A stretch of 47,304 bases of DNA, from assembly GCA_903824515.1 (NCBI GenBank), contig CAIJXA010000041.1, positions 1 through 47,304 on the forward strand, read 5' to 3'. The stretch is from an uncultured bacterium. GTDB taxonomy: Bacteria > Patescibacteriota > Minisyncoccia > Moranbacterales > GWC2-37-73. Positions 31,503-40,558 of this stretch are shown here, piece after piece; the first letter of the stretch is position 1, and each line of letters starts with the position of its first letter. Made by a program: the position numbers and the translations under genes. The notes below the pieces were generated by a model. It was not told the DNA's origin, ran no database searches, and saw only the letters and a program-made list of their open reading frames with translations.

Positions 31503-32726
31503 ATGAAAAAAATATATTTAGACTACGCAGCCACGACGCCGGTGGATAAAAAAGTTTTAGAGGCCATGCTGCCATATTTCTCGGAAAATTTTGGTAATGC
31601 GATGAGTGTCCATGGATTTGGGCAGGAAGCTCTGGAGGCAATTGATGAAGCCAGAGCTAAAGCCGCCTTATTTTTCAAGTGCTCACCCTCGGAAATAATC
31701 TTTACCTCAGGGGCAACCGAGAGCAATAATTTAGTCGTCAAAGGTATTCTGCGTTCTCACAATTCAATCGCCAGAAAAGCTGAGGAAAAACCTCACATCA
31801 TTACGACTGCCTTTGAACACCATTGCGTTCTGGACGCTTGCAAGTTTGCCAAAAAAGATGGTTTAGCAGAAGTTACTTTTATTACTCCTAACAAAGAAGG
31901 CTTAATCTCAGTGAAGGATATTAAAGCTGCTATCCAACCAAATACAATTTTAATTTCCGTCATGTACGTTAATAATGAAATCGGTACCGTGCAACCAATC
32001 GCTGAAATCGGGAAATTACTCAAAAAAATTAACATTGAGCGAGCGACAGAAAAATTGCCAAAAATATCTTTCCATACTGATGCCACACAGGCAATCAATT
32101 ATTTTAATTGCGATGTTGATGAAATCGGAGTCGATTTACTTTCAATGTCAGCTCACAAAATATATGGTCCTAAGGGAGTTGGACTTTTATATGTTCGCAA
32201 GGCAACTGCAATTAAACGAATTCAAGATGGCGGCGACCAAGAATACAAAATGCGCGCCGGAACCCATAATGTTCCGGGAATTATTGGACTAGGAGCAGCT
32301 ATCAATGCAATCAAAACACCAGCCACACTAAAATATATCAAAGAAATAACTCAATTGCGCGATTATTTGATCAAAAGAGTGCTCAAAGAAATTCCAAAGT
32401 CATATCTCAATGGCTCAGCTGAAAAAAGATCTCCCAATAACGCCAATTTTCGTTTTGACGATGTGGAAGGGGAAGGTTTGATTCTCTCACTTGATCTCGA
32501 TGGAATTGCAGCATCCACAGGCTCTGCATGCTCATCTGGAGCGCTTGATCCATCACATGTGCTGCTTTCACTTGGCCTTCGTCATGAACAAGCTCACGGC
32601 AGTCTGCGCCTCACCCTTGGAAAACACACGACCAAACAAGAACTGGACATTGTCATTGTGAAAATAAAGGAAGTTGTGAAGCGCTTGCGAAAAATATCCG
32701 GAAACGTGCTAGCAGACTTCAAATAA
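31503..32726 (+). CDS. iscS: Cysteine desulfurase
   Basis: PLP enzyme that takes sulphur from cysteine for Fe-S cluster and thio-modification pathways. The 407 residues show YLDYAATTPVD at the start, the PLP Lys in SAHKIYGPKG (Lys219) and the active-site Cys in GSACSSGALDPSH (Cys343). It follows the regulator by 39 nt of word repeats and precedes the scaffold gene. Confidence 0.96.
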   Translation: MKKIYLDYAATTPVDKKVLEAMLPYFSENFGNAMSVHGFGQEALEAIDEARAKAALFFKCSPSEIIFTSGATESNNLVVKGILRSHNSIARKAEEKPHIITTAFEHHCVLDACKFAKKDGLAEVTFITPNKEGLISVKDIKAAIQPNTILISVMYVNNEIGTVQPIAEIGKLLKKINIERATEKLPKISFHTDATQAINYFNCDVDEIGVDLLSMSAHKIYGPKGVGLLYVRKATAIKRIQDGGDQEYKMRAGTHNVPGIIGLGAAINAIKTPATLKYIKEITQLRDYLIKRVLKEIPKSYLNGSAEKRSPNNANFRFDDVEGEGLILSLDLDGIAASTGSACSSGALDPSHVLLSLGLRHEQAHGSLRLTLGKHTTKQELDIVIVKIKEVVKRLRKISGNVLADFK

Positions 32727-32815
32727 AGCTATAAAGTTAAAAGTTTATAAAGTTATAAAGTTGAAACACAATCCTTTAATGCGTTAATTCGTTAATAAAT
32801 AATTATAAATTTATT
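32727..32815 (+). repeat. Word repeat upstream of iscU
   Basis: TATAAAGTTAAAAGTTTATAAAGTTATAAAGTT gives three copies of a TATAAAGTT word, then GCGTTAATTCGTTAATAA. It precedes the scaffold gene ATG at 32821. Confidence 0.75.
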
Positions 32816-32820
32816 TTATT

Positions 32821-33207
32821 ATGCAAAAATATACTAAACAAGTAATGGAGCATTTTACGCGTCCGCATAATCAGGGGAAAATTAAAAATGCTGATGGCAT
32901 TGGGACAGTTGGTAACCCCAAGTGTGGCGACATTATGCGACTATATATTAAGGTAAAAAAGGACAAACAGGGCCAAGAGATGATTCAAGATGTTAAGTTT
33001 GAAACACTTGGTTGTGGAGCAGCCATTTCAACCTCATCAATGACCACCGATTTGGCCAAGGGGAAGACAATTCAAGAGGCGCTGGCCATTACCAACAAGA
33101 AAGTAGCGGAAGAGTTGGGTGGACTGCCTTCGGCAAAAATGCACTGCAGCAATTTGGCTGCAGATGCTCTTCATGCAGCGATTAAAAATTATCAGGAAAA
33201 GAAGTAA
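32821..33207 (+). CDS. iscU: IscU/NifU-type Fe-S scaffold
   Basis: A 128-residue scaffold on which [2Fe-2S] clusters assemble. NPKCGD, LGCGAAIS and KMHCSNLA carry the three conserved Cys, with the Asp of CGD. It is the natural partner of the upstream desulfurase. No iscA, hscA, hscB or ferredoxin genes are in this window, so the set is minimal. Confidence 0.94.
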   Translation: MQKYTKQVMEHFTRPHNQGKIKNADGIGTVGNPKCGDIMRLYIKVKKDKQGQEMIQDVKFETLGCGAAISTSSMTTDLAKGKTIQEALAITNKKVAEELGGLPSAKMHCSNLAADALHAAIKNYQEKK

Positions 33208-33241
33208 CATTGAAAGTATTCATTTAAACAAGTAAAAAAAT

Positions 33242-33655
33242 ATGTCAAAAATAAGAGAACTGCAAATAGGGGATGAGAAGAAGCTAGTTGGTCTTTTTGT
33301 GACACTTACTGGCAAGGAAATCCTGATAGATTCAGCATCCTCGGTGGCTGATCACGATGCAGTATGCTTGGTTATTGAAGAAGATGATGCGCTGATTGGT
33401 TTTGGATCACTGATTATTCACAAGGTGCCAACGAAAGGGGAAGTGGCCAGAATAGAAGATGTTATTATTGGAGAAAATCATCAAGGAAAAGGTCTTGGCA
33501 AGATGTTGGTCTTGCGACTGATCGAAATTGCCAGAGAAAGAAAAATTAGCAAGATAAATCTCACAAGTAATCCAATGAGAACCGCCGCGCATAAACTCTA
33601 TGAGAAACTTGGATTTTCCAAGTATGACACGGATACCTTTTTCTTGTCATTGTGA
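33242..33655 (+). CDS. GNAT-family N-acetyltransferase
   Basis: A 137-residue acetyl-CoA-dependent acetyltransferase. ARIEDVIIGENHQGKGLGKML contains the acetyl-CoA-binding Q-x-x-G-x-G loop, and the AAHKLYEKLGF segment is the typical C-terminal motif. Substrate unknown. It is probably the last gene of the Fe-S operon. Confidence 0.9.
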   Translation: MSKIRELQIGDEKKLVGLFVTLTGKEILIDSASSVADHDAVCLVIEEDDALIGFGSLIIHKVPTKGEVARIEDVIIGENHQGKGLGKMLVLRLIEIARERKISKINLTSNPMRTAAHKLYEKLGFSKYDTDTFFLSL

Positions 33656-34645
33656 TTTGTTCTTCAAAGATTAATTCAAGGAAAGCTCCTTATGGGCTAG
33701 GTAGTATGTCTGTTTATATAGTTATTGTTTTGATATATAGTACGTCGCACATTATATCTTTTGCGACACTAATCCAAATAAACAACCCCCGCGACTTATA
33801 AATTAAAACAATATAACCCACGTTTATGTCTCACTCTAACTAAACTGCCGTCTTGTCCTTCCTTGCACTACCTGATTCATGACCTACCTACAATTTGACT
33901 ATGTTCAACATTCTCCTAAACCCTCCACTAACTTTCAGTATATTTCCTAAATAATCCTTTTTTGACAAAATCTAACCTCTCATTTGTCACCAACTCCCGC
34001 TATATGAATTAAAGCTTTAAATGAGCCATATTATGTGATATACCTATACCACTTTCTATTTTCAAAGGCCTTGCAGGTCAATTTTGAGCGTCGTTTTTTG
34101 GCTTAAACAAGCCATTATTTTGAGGTAGTTCTCAGGTCTATTTGGACTGTTTTTAACCTATAAAATGCCCCTAGGTAGTTTTAATAATAAGTTTTGAGTA
34201 GATATATCACTCAGGACCTAATCGCTCAGCTGACGTCAAAAATTAAAGCTGGTATGTTTTTGAGTCATGCGCATTTTATGGCTCTCATTAAAATATTATA
34301 ATAAGCTAAACTTAAACGCAGCCCCTGGCATACCAACTGTTAACGAGATTACAAATTCTAAATAATTTTAAATATAATTTATAAAACAAATTAATTCTGA
34401 AAACATTTTTTCAAATATCTGAAATCAATCAAATCATCTGATTTAACCTAGGCGGATCAACCCAGCAGATATGTCATTTTAAACAGCATTAAATACTTAG
34501 GTGTTTAAAATAAGTAAATACGATTTCCTACTGCTAAGTACCTTGCCTATTTTAATGTCGCACAACCCCTTACTATAAATAATATACTTCCTTAAAATAA
34601 ACATCAGAGAATATCTGAGTGGCCAAAAAGACCAAGCAAACTGTT
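33656..34645. other. Gene-free region of about 1 kb with pronounced strand skew
   Basis: No start codon with a ribosome site and no protein family is apparent on either strand. The plus strand is C-rich and G-poor over 33830-33960. Several stems exist: GTCGCA/TGCGAC (33744-33767), ATTTTAAACA/TGTTTAAAAT (34476-34511), GGCTT/AAGCC near 34105. AGGTAGTT occurs twice (34132 region and 34171 region). It could be a purine-rich minus-strand RNA downstream of the 34646 gene, or a decayed gene. Confidence 0.5.
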
Positions 34646-35953
34646 CTAATTATAGATAATCATCTGATCAACATAGGTAGAACTTGAAGAACCCATTGCT
34701 CCAATCAGCGCTCTAGACGTATCCAAGAAGATATTTGCACCGAAGTATGGATCATGTACAACATATTTACCTTTCGCATCCTTGTGATGAATGACCACAT
34801 AATGTCCACCGGAACCATTTGATCGACCAATGTAAACAATAACAGGATTACCTTTTGCTATTTGGGCATCAATAATTGACCAGTCAATATTCTTGTGAGA
34901 TTTTCCGTCACCACTGAGAGTCAGCTTTGGACTGTCCCAGCTACTTGGCCAATTAATAAGGTCTCCTGAAAAAATTGACTCTTTTGCAAGACCTCCAGGT
35001 GTCGTTGAGCCTCCATGGGCCTTGAAAACCATTGCCACTGAGGTCACGGCGCAACCATAACTCTTCATCAAAGTTTTCGTGTTTCCAATTGTCATACCTC
35101 CCCACCGCGAATCTCTTTGTGAAAAATACCAACTTGTTGAAGCAAAATATTTTGAATCTGGTTTTGAATATGAGTCGGCAGACAAACCACTTGCTGCAAA
35201 AAACTGATCAATATCCAACAGTTCAGCTTTCTGTTCCTCTACTTTTTTTAGCAAATCGGCATATTTCGCTTGCTCTCCTTGTGTTTGAACAAGCAGTGAT
35301 GTTTGCTGCTTTTTGATAGATTCAAAATTATCACTTTTGTTTTGCAATTCTTGATGAGCACCAACTAGTTCAGCTTTCTTCTGCGCAAGTTCATTGCTTT
35401 GCTTTTGAATTCCATCCTTGAGGCCATTAAGCGTATCAATTAGCTGATTAACTTTGTCTCCGGCTTGAGATATTTGATCCTTACTCACCATAAAGGAAGC
35501 TAAATTTTCTTCTGAAAGATAGGTGGTAACCGGATTTGTTTGGCTCATTTGATAATATGACTGAATCAATTGAATCAGTAGTTCTTTGTCAGAAGTAATG
35601 AGTACCTCTTTTTCCCTTATTTGACTTTCGAGCTTTGCAATTTGAGCGTTTAAATCGTCAATTTGACTACCAGTGTCTCTGATTTGTGCCTTTACATCCT
35701 GAATACTTGAGTTCATGGTGGAAATTTTTGTTCCGAGGAGTTCGCTTTGCTTTTTTTTGATATCAATAATTTGACGATAAGCAGCAGCTTTTGCATTATA
35801 AGCCTCGCATTTATCTCGCTCACTCGTTCCCTGAGCAAATAAGCCGCAACCATTGCTCGCTGCGTTCACTTTGAAAATCATGATGAAAAACACTGCCAAA
35901 ATGGCAATCATTAAAGGAAATAAATTTTGTACTTTTGGGTTTTTATGTTTCAT
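34646..35953 (-). CDS. Secreted coiled-coil protein with C39-like peptidase domain
   Basis: A 435-residue exported protein. A signal anchor (about residues 12-30) is followed by a long coiled coil (about 55-235) of the CwlO type, as in cell-wall hydrolases that must be recruited to division sites. The C-terminus is a C39_2-like peptidase: FSQRDSRWGG, the nucleophile in SYGCAVTSVAMV, GGHYVVIHH with the His, and VHDPYFG with the Asp. It probably cuts peptidoglycan or a secreted peptide. Start is the first ATG of the frame. Confidence 0.88.
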   Translation of the reverse strand: MKHKNPKVQNLFPLMIAILAVFFIMIFKVNAASNGCGLFAQGTSERDKCEAYNAKAAAYRQIIDIKKKQSELLGTKISTMNSSIQDVKAQIRDTGSQIDDLNAQIAKLESQIREKEVLITSDKELLIQLIQSYYQMSQTNPVTTYLSEENLASFMVSKDQISQAGDKVNQLIDTLNGLKDGIQKQSNELAQKKAELVGAHQELQNKSDNFESIKKQQTSLLVQTQGEQAKYADLLKKVEEQKAELLDIDQFFAASGLSADSYSKPDSKYFASTSWYFSQRDSRWGGMTIGNTKTLMKSYGCAVTSVAMVFKAHGGSTTPGGLAKESIFSGDLINWPSSWDSPKLTLSGDGKSHKNIDWSIIDAQIAKGNPVIVYIGRSNGSGGHYVVIHHKDAKGKYVVHDPYFGANIFLDTSRALIGAMGSSSSTYVDQMIIYN

Positions 35954-35991
35954 ATTTTCTTCAGACGAAATTCTCTAGACCCGCCCTAAGC

Positions 35992-37557
35992 TTACACCAA
36001 ATTCAAGGCATTTTCAATCCGCTTGAGGGTTTCTTCTTTTCCAAGCACCCAAGCGCATTCAAATGGTGAGGGAGATTTTTGCGCTCCGGTCAAACTTGCG
36101 CGCAAGGGCCAAAGAAGTTCGCCGCGATTATTTCCAGCTGCTGCCAGTAAATTTTGTTCAATGAGTTCTCTTGTCCATTGTTGCTCATTGGTTTGCGTCA
36201 AAACTGCATGCGATTTTTGCAGCGATAGTTTTAATTGCTCATCGGTCATTTCTTTCCAGTATAATAATTTTTTTTCACAAACTATGTCGTTAAAGAAAAA
36301 TTCATTTTCATCCCCAACCTGAGAAAGATTTACCAATCTTTCCTGCTCAACAGTTAACACATTTTTGAAATATTCAGTCTTTTCTTCCAAGCTCCATGCT
36401 TCATGCTTCATGTTCCATGACTGAAAATATTCCTTTTTTTCAAGAAAAGGTTTTGCCACATCGTACAAATCAGCGACCGACATTTTTTTGATATATTGAC
36501 CATTGATCCAATCTAATTTTTTGATGTCAAAAACTGCTCCAGCCTTGTGGACCTTTTTTATATCAAATTTTGCAGTAAGTTCCGCCATTGAAAAAATTTC
36601 TTGCACGCTCCCCTCACCCTGATTCCATCCCAGCATAGCCACAAAATTGATCACAGCTTCTTTCAGATAACCTTTATTAATATAGTCTTCAACTGCCACG
36701 TCGCCTTGCCTTTTGGAAAGTTTTGATTTGTCAGGATTCAGCAGCAGCGGAATGTGTGCGAATTCCGGCTCTTGCCAACCAAAAGCTCGATAAAGCAGAA
36801 TGTGCTTTGGAGTACTCGGAAGCCACTCTTCACCGCGAATAACCTGAGTAATTTCCATCAGATGATCGTCTACCACATTGGCCAAATGATAGGTTGGAAA
36901 ACCATCAGATTTAAGCAAAACCTGATCATCAATATTACTAGAATTGAAAGAAACCTTGCCACGAACCAAATCCTCAAATTCAATAATTTCATCTTTGGGA
37001 ACCTTGAGTCTGATTGTTGCAGGACATTTTTCTCTCAATTTTTCAGCAATTTCTTCGGCGCTAAGCTTTTCAAGACAATAGCGATCATACATGGGAGCTT
37101 TCTTTTCTACTTGTTGAAGTTCGCGCATTTTCTCCAATCTCTTTTGGTCGCAAAAACAATAATACGCTTTTCCATCCGCAACCAACTGCTCAGCATATTT
37201 TTTGTAGAGTTCCAATCTTTCCGATTGAACATATGGCCCAAAATCACCAACCTCAACTATCCCAGGATAAGTGGTTGATTTATTCAATTTGGAATTTGGA
37301 ATTTGAAATTTGAAATTTTCGCGATAGACCCCTTCATCCCAAGTAATTCCCATCTGCTCAAGTGCGTTGATGAGATTTTCAACTGCACCCTCGACAAATC
37401 TTTTCTGATCAGTGTCTTCGACTCGAAGCGCAAAAACACCCTCACTTTTTCGAGCGAAAAGATAGTTGTACAGCGCAGTTCGCAAACCTCCAATGTGAAG
37501 ATAGCCCGTTGGCGACGGCGCAAAACGAACTCTCGGTTTTTTTTCTGGATTAGTCAT
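35992..37557 (-). CDS. gltX: Glutamyl-tRNA synthetase, with two word-repeat insertions
   Basis: Charges tRNA with glutamate (and possibly tRNA-Gln). From MTNPEKKPRVRFAPSPTGYLHIGG the protein has 521 residues; a longer frame upstream overlaps wecG and is rejected. HIGG-type HIGH and the LSKRQGD KMSKS-like motifs are seen. Two segments look foreign: FKFQIPNSKLN (about residues 79-91), from TTCAAATTTCAAATTCC-type DNA, and NMKHEAWSLE (about 378-390), from ATGAAGCATGAAGCATGG DNA. Both match word families in spacers and are in frame. Confidence 0.94.
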   Translation of the reverse strand: MTNPEKKPRVRFAPSPTGYLHIGGLRTALYNYLFARKSEGVFALRVEDTDQKRFVEGAVENLINALEQMGITWDEGVYRENFKFQIPNSKLNKSTTYPGIVEVGDFGPYVQSERLELYKKYAEQLVADGKAYYCFCDQKRLEKMRELQQVEKKAPMYDRYCLEKLSAEEIAEKLREKCPATIRLKVPKDEIIEFEDLVRGKVSFNSSNIDDQVLLKSDGFPTYHLANVVDDHLMEITQVIRGEEWLPSTPKHILLYRAFGWQEPEFAHIPLLLNPDKSKLSKRQGDVAVEDYINKGYLKEAVINFVAMLGWNQGEGSVQEIFSMAELTAKFDIKKVHKAGAVFDIKKLDWINGQYIKKMSVADLYDVAKPFLEKKEYFQSWNMKHEAWSLEEKTEYFKNVLTVEQERLVNLSQVGDENEFFFNDIVCEKKLLYWKEMTDEQLKLSLQKSHAVLTQTNEQQWTRELIEQNLLAAAGNNRGELLWPLRASLTGAQKSPSPFECAWVLGKEETLKRIENALNLV

Positions 37558-37558
37558 G

Positions 37559-38296
37559 TTATTTTTTTGAAAACAATATTTTAATTGGAAAAACAATTGT
37601 GGCATTGAAAATTCTCTTGGCCCTGTATTTTGGCTCCTGCGCAAAGCGCCAAAGCCATTCAAGTCCAATCGCACGCATCCAAATCGGAGCGCGAACGATT
37701 TTGCCAGTGATGAAGTCGAAACTTCCGCCGACGCCCATCGCTAATCTAAGTTTAGCATTTTTTTGACTATTAATAAACTTTTCTTGAGCTGGAGCACCGA
37801 AGTTGGAAAATAAAATATCATAATCAGTAATCGGCAATCTGTCATCATCCTCTCTGTTTTGATGACTGATGAAAGATGACTGATGACTCAGCTCGATATC
37901 ACTTCCTCCAATTTTCAAACTCGGATATTTCTTTTCGAGGACAGTTTTAATTTCGAAGTAGGAACTTAAACCATTTTTGCTAATCGCCAGGAAAATATTG
38001 AGTTTTCGCTCATTGGCAATTTTCAAAATTTCCTCCAGCAAATCAACTCCGGCGAGTCTGGTTTTCAAAAATTTTCCAAATCTCAAAAATGCGTATCCAA
38101 TTCCAGCTCCATCTGCCACATTCAAATTGCACATATTTATTACGTTTTTGAAATCACAATCTTTTTGCGCCTGAAGGATGAACTCTGGATTGATTGTCGC
38201 AATCTGGTGGAATTTTTCTTCATCCAAAAAAAATTCTATCTTTTCAAGAATTTCTTTTTTGCCAAGATTATCGATTCGAATACCCAATATGTGCAT
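37559..38296 (-). CDS. WecG/TagA/CpsF-family glycosyltransferase
   Basis: GT26 sugar transferase, typically adding an aminosugar or glucuronate to a lipid-linked sugar. It starts at the ATG giving MHILGIRIDNLG (in-frame upstream ATG adds spacer residues), 245 residues. ATINPEFI, NVADGAGIGYAF, LAGVDLLEEI and GVGGSFDFITGK are family motifs, as is LEWLWRF. Between GSDIEL and the FSNFGAPAQE motif lies an insertion, SHQSSFISHQNREDDDRL (about residues 135-158), made of GATGACTGATGA repeats on the plus strand. Ends 1 nt before the gltX start. Confidence 0.9.
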   Translation of the reverse strand: MHILGIRIDNLGKKEILEKIEFFLDEEKFHQIATINPEFILQAQKDCDFKNVINMCNLNVADGAGIGYAFLRFGKFLKTRLAGVDLLEEILKIANERKLNIFLAISKNGLSSYFEIKTVLEKKYPSLKIGGSDIELSHQSSFISHQNREDDDRLPITDYDILFSNFGAPAQEKFINSQKNAKLRLAMGVGGSFDFITGKIVRAPIWMRAIGLEWLWRFAQEPKYRAKRIFNATIVFPIKILFSKK

Positions 38297-38389
38297 AAAA
38301 ATACAATAACCAAGATACAAGCACCAAACAATTTTCAATAACCAAAATCCAAATTGTTTGCTTATTGATTTTTTGAATTTGAGATTTGC

Positions 38390-38470
38390 TTAGAATTTGT
38401 TTCTTATATCTTGTTTCTTACTTCATGTATCTCGAATATCTTATCTTATTTTCTGTTTCTGGTATTTTGA
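38390..38470 (-). repeat. Word repeat upstream of wecG
   Basis: On the minus strand the spacer reads AAGAAACAAGATATAAGAAAC and AAGATAAGATATTCGAGATAC. It is located just upstream of the wecG start. Confidence 0.65.
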
Positions 38471-38477
38471 TTATTTT

Positions 38478-39023
38478 TTATCCTAGCGGACAATCTTCCA
38501 ACGAAATATATTCAGCGCCGCCGCCTTTACTTTCCATCACGCTCACGCAGTCAACTGGGACAATGATGTGAACTTTTTCATCAATAACGGGTTTTTCAGC
38601 AAGCTGATCCCATTTTTCTTTTCTGATTTTTCCCAACATTAAATTTGCTCTGAATTGTTTATACTGCTGCGTCTTCATGCCAAGAGCATCCTGAACAGCC
38701 CCGTGCAAATTCCCAAGCTCATCACTAACCTCCCCATTCAGAACGACCATTCTAGGATCAGCAACATCTGGACTAAGCAAAATTTTTGTTAGCTCTAAAT
38801 CAAAAGATTCAAGACTTTCAACTGCCTCACTGACTTTTTCGCAAATTTCCGGAATGACACTTTCATCCACATAACCAACAAAAGAGACAGTCAGATGCAG
38901 ACTCTCCTCCTTGCTCCATTTGATTGGCAAATCACTCCATTGCTCTATTTTTTTTGCCAAACGACGCCTAATCGGGTCTGGAATTTGGATTTCAATATAT
39001 ATTTTCTTTTTTTGCATGAGCAA
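38478..39023 (-). CDS. ThpR/LigT-like 2H phosphoesterase, second motif degenerate
   Basis: A 181-residue 2H-family protein, related to RNA 2',3'-cyclic phosphodiesterase. LHLTVSFVGYV is the first His-x-Thr motif. The second should read as H-x-T before LGR but here reads ANLMLGKI, with Asn and Met in place of the catalytic His and Thr. Strand pattern is otherwise kept. It may be inactive or a binding protein. Confidence 0.8.
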   Translation of the reverse strand: MLMQKKKIYIEIQIPDPIRRRLAKKIEQWSDLPIKWSKEESLHLTVSFVGYVDESVIPEICEKVSEAVESLESFDLELTKILLSPDVADPRMVVLNGEVSDELGNLHGAVQDALGMKTQQYKQFRANLMLGKIRKEKWDQLAEKPVIDEKVHIIVPVDCVSVMESKGGGAEYISLEDCPLG

Positions 39024-39227
39024 ATTTTACCATAGATACAAGAAAAATCAAGGTTTTATCGTTTTTAGGATAACAACCACGGCCAAAAACAGTGTTTGAG
39101 AAGCACGCCTTCTTCCCTGATTTCTTATGCTTTTGAAATTCCAGGCTTTCTCTTGATGAACTGTACCCCCTTATTCCATAAATGGACATATGGAAGTATT
39201 TAGGATATCGAGATATATTAATACTAG

Positions 39228-40376
39228 TTATTGTCCTAAAATAGCTAGGAGCTCTCGGGCTGAAGTTGTCCAGTTGAATCTGATGGACTGGCGCAAACCT
39301 TTGTTTTTCATTTGTTCATAAAAATCTTTGTTGAGCAACAGCTCTTTCATTGCTAAGAAAAGTTCATTGGGATTGTCTGGATCAACCATGATACCACCAT
39401 CCCCCACGACTTCAGGCAGAGATGAAGTGTTGGAGGTTACAACTGGCACGCCACAGCGCATGGATTCCAGCACGGGAAGTCCAAAACCCTCATAAAATGA
39501 AGGATACACGAAAAGCGTTGCCAGGGTGTAGACCGCCGCTTTATCCTCATTGGTAATGCAAGTAGTAAAAATAATGTCATTTGTGTTTTTTGCTCTGCGC
39601 ATCTTGGAAAGAATTTTCTCGACGCCCCAACCCTTGCCGCCCGCAATTACGAGCTTGAATTTGTTTAATTGCTGATTGTGCAGTGATTTTAGTTGATCAA
39701 AAGCCGCCACAATTGCAGAAATATTTTTCCGAGGCTCAATAGTACCGAGATAGAAAATGAAATTGAAAGGCAAATGATATTTTTCTTTCACCGCCATCAA
39801 ACGCGGGTCATTATGATCCAATTGCCCAATATCCTCGGCCACAGCATTATAAATCCGCTCAATTTTTGCTGGGTCAATTGCGTAATAACTAATAATGTCT
39901 TTTTTTGATGAGTCAGAAACTGCAATAATTTTACTAGCTCGTTTGCAAAGTCGGCGCGTATTGATAAAGTGATGCCAAAGTCTTCGCTTAAAAGAAAATG
40001 TCTCTGAAAAAATTTCAAATGAAAGGTCATGAATCGTCAAAGTTAATTTAACCTCACCGGAAAGAGCCACGAAATTTATATTCGGCATCCAGAATTTATC
40101 CACTCCGCCAAGCATTTTATCGATATGCGGCCAATGAAAATACCACATACATAAATTCAAAATCTTATTTGGGATGTGAAATTGTTTCACGCTGACATTT
40201 TTGTATTTTTTGAATTGATTAAGCTGGGCCCTTGGCTGGCGCCAGGAATTAATAAACAGCACATAAGTATTTTTTTGGTCCAATTTGAAAAGACAATGCA
40301 AGATGTTTGTCGTGTATTCTTCAACGCCTGTGTTTTTTCCTTCCACCAAACAGCGGATGTCAACTCCTACTCTCAT
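39228..40376 (-). CDS. GT4-family glycosyltransferase, mannosyltransferase-like
   Basis: A 382-residue GT-B sugar transferase. GVDIRCLVEGKNTGVEEY is the acceptor-side motif, YLGTIEPRKNIS begins the donor domain, and YPSFYEGFGLPVLESMRCG is the E-x7-E donor-binding motif typical of GT4 mannosyltransferases. It is preceded on its 5' side (plus-strand 40377 onwards) by word repeats. Donor sugar is inferred only. Confidence 0.92.
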   Translation of the reverse strand: MRVGVDIRCLVEGKNTGVEEYTTNILHCLFKLDQKNTYVLFINSWRQPRAQLNQFKKYKNVSVKQFHIPNKILNLCMWYFHWPHIDKMLGGVDKFWMPNINFVALSGEVKLTLTIHDLSFEIFSETFSFKRRLWHHFINTRRLCKRASKIIAVSDSSKKDIISYYAIDPAKIERIYNAVAEDIGQLDHNDPRLMAVKEKYHLPFNFIFYLGTIEPRKNISAIVAAFDQLKSLHNQQLNKFKLVIAGGKGWGVEKILSKMRRAKNTNDIIFTTCITNEDKAAVYTLATLFVYPSFYEGFGLPVLESMRCGVPVVTSNTSSLPEVVGDGGIMVDPDNPNELFLAMKELLLNKDFYEQMKNKGLRQSIRFNWTTSARELLAILGQ

Positions 40377-40470
40377 ACTGTTACATTGCTAAATTGTTAC
40401 ATTGTTATTATAGATGCACATTCTTATTTTGTATTCCTGACAATGTAACAGTGTATCAATATAACAATGC
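40377..40470. repeat. Inverted repeat of TGTTACATTG words upstream of the GT4 gene
   Basis: ACTGTTACATTG (40377-40388) and CAATGTAACAGT (40441-40452) form an exact 12-bp pair; the loop contains another GTTACATTG. It abuts the start codon of the minus-strand GT4 gene. Confidence 0.8.
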
Positions 40471-40518
40471 CTTTTGTCTTTATTTAACCATATACCATCC
40501 CCCGCTTTTGCGGTAGTC

Positions 40519-40547
40519 TTGACTTTTGGGTGGAAAAGCCGTATAAT
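40519..40547 (+). promoter_or_regulatory. Very strong promoter of a short transcript
   Basis: TTGACT (40519-40524), 17-nt spacer, perfect TATAAT (40542-40547). Predicted start near 40554, only a few bases from a GTG start codon. Confidence 0.85.
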
Positions 40548-40558
40548 AGAGAATTGTG

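Noticed and set aside
37558..37674. Longer gltX start at 37674
   Set aside because: The extra 39 residues overlap the wecG reading frame and precede the canonical MTNPEKKPRVRFAPSP start.
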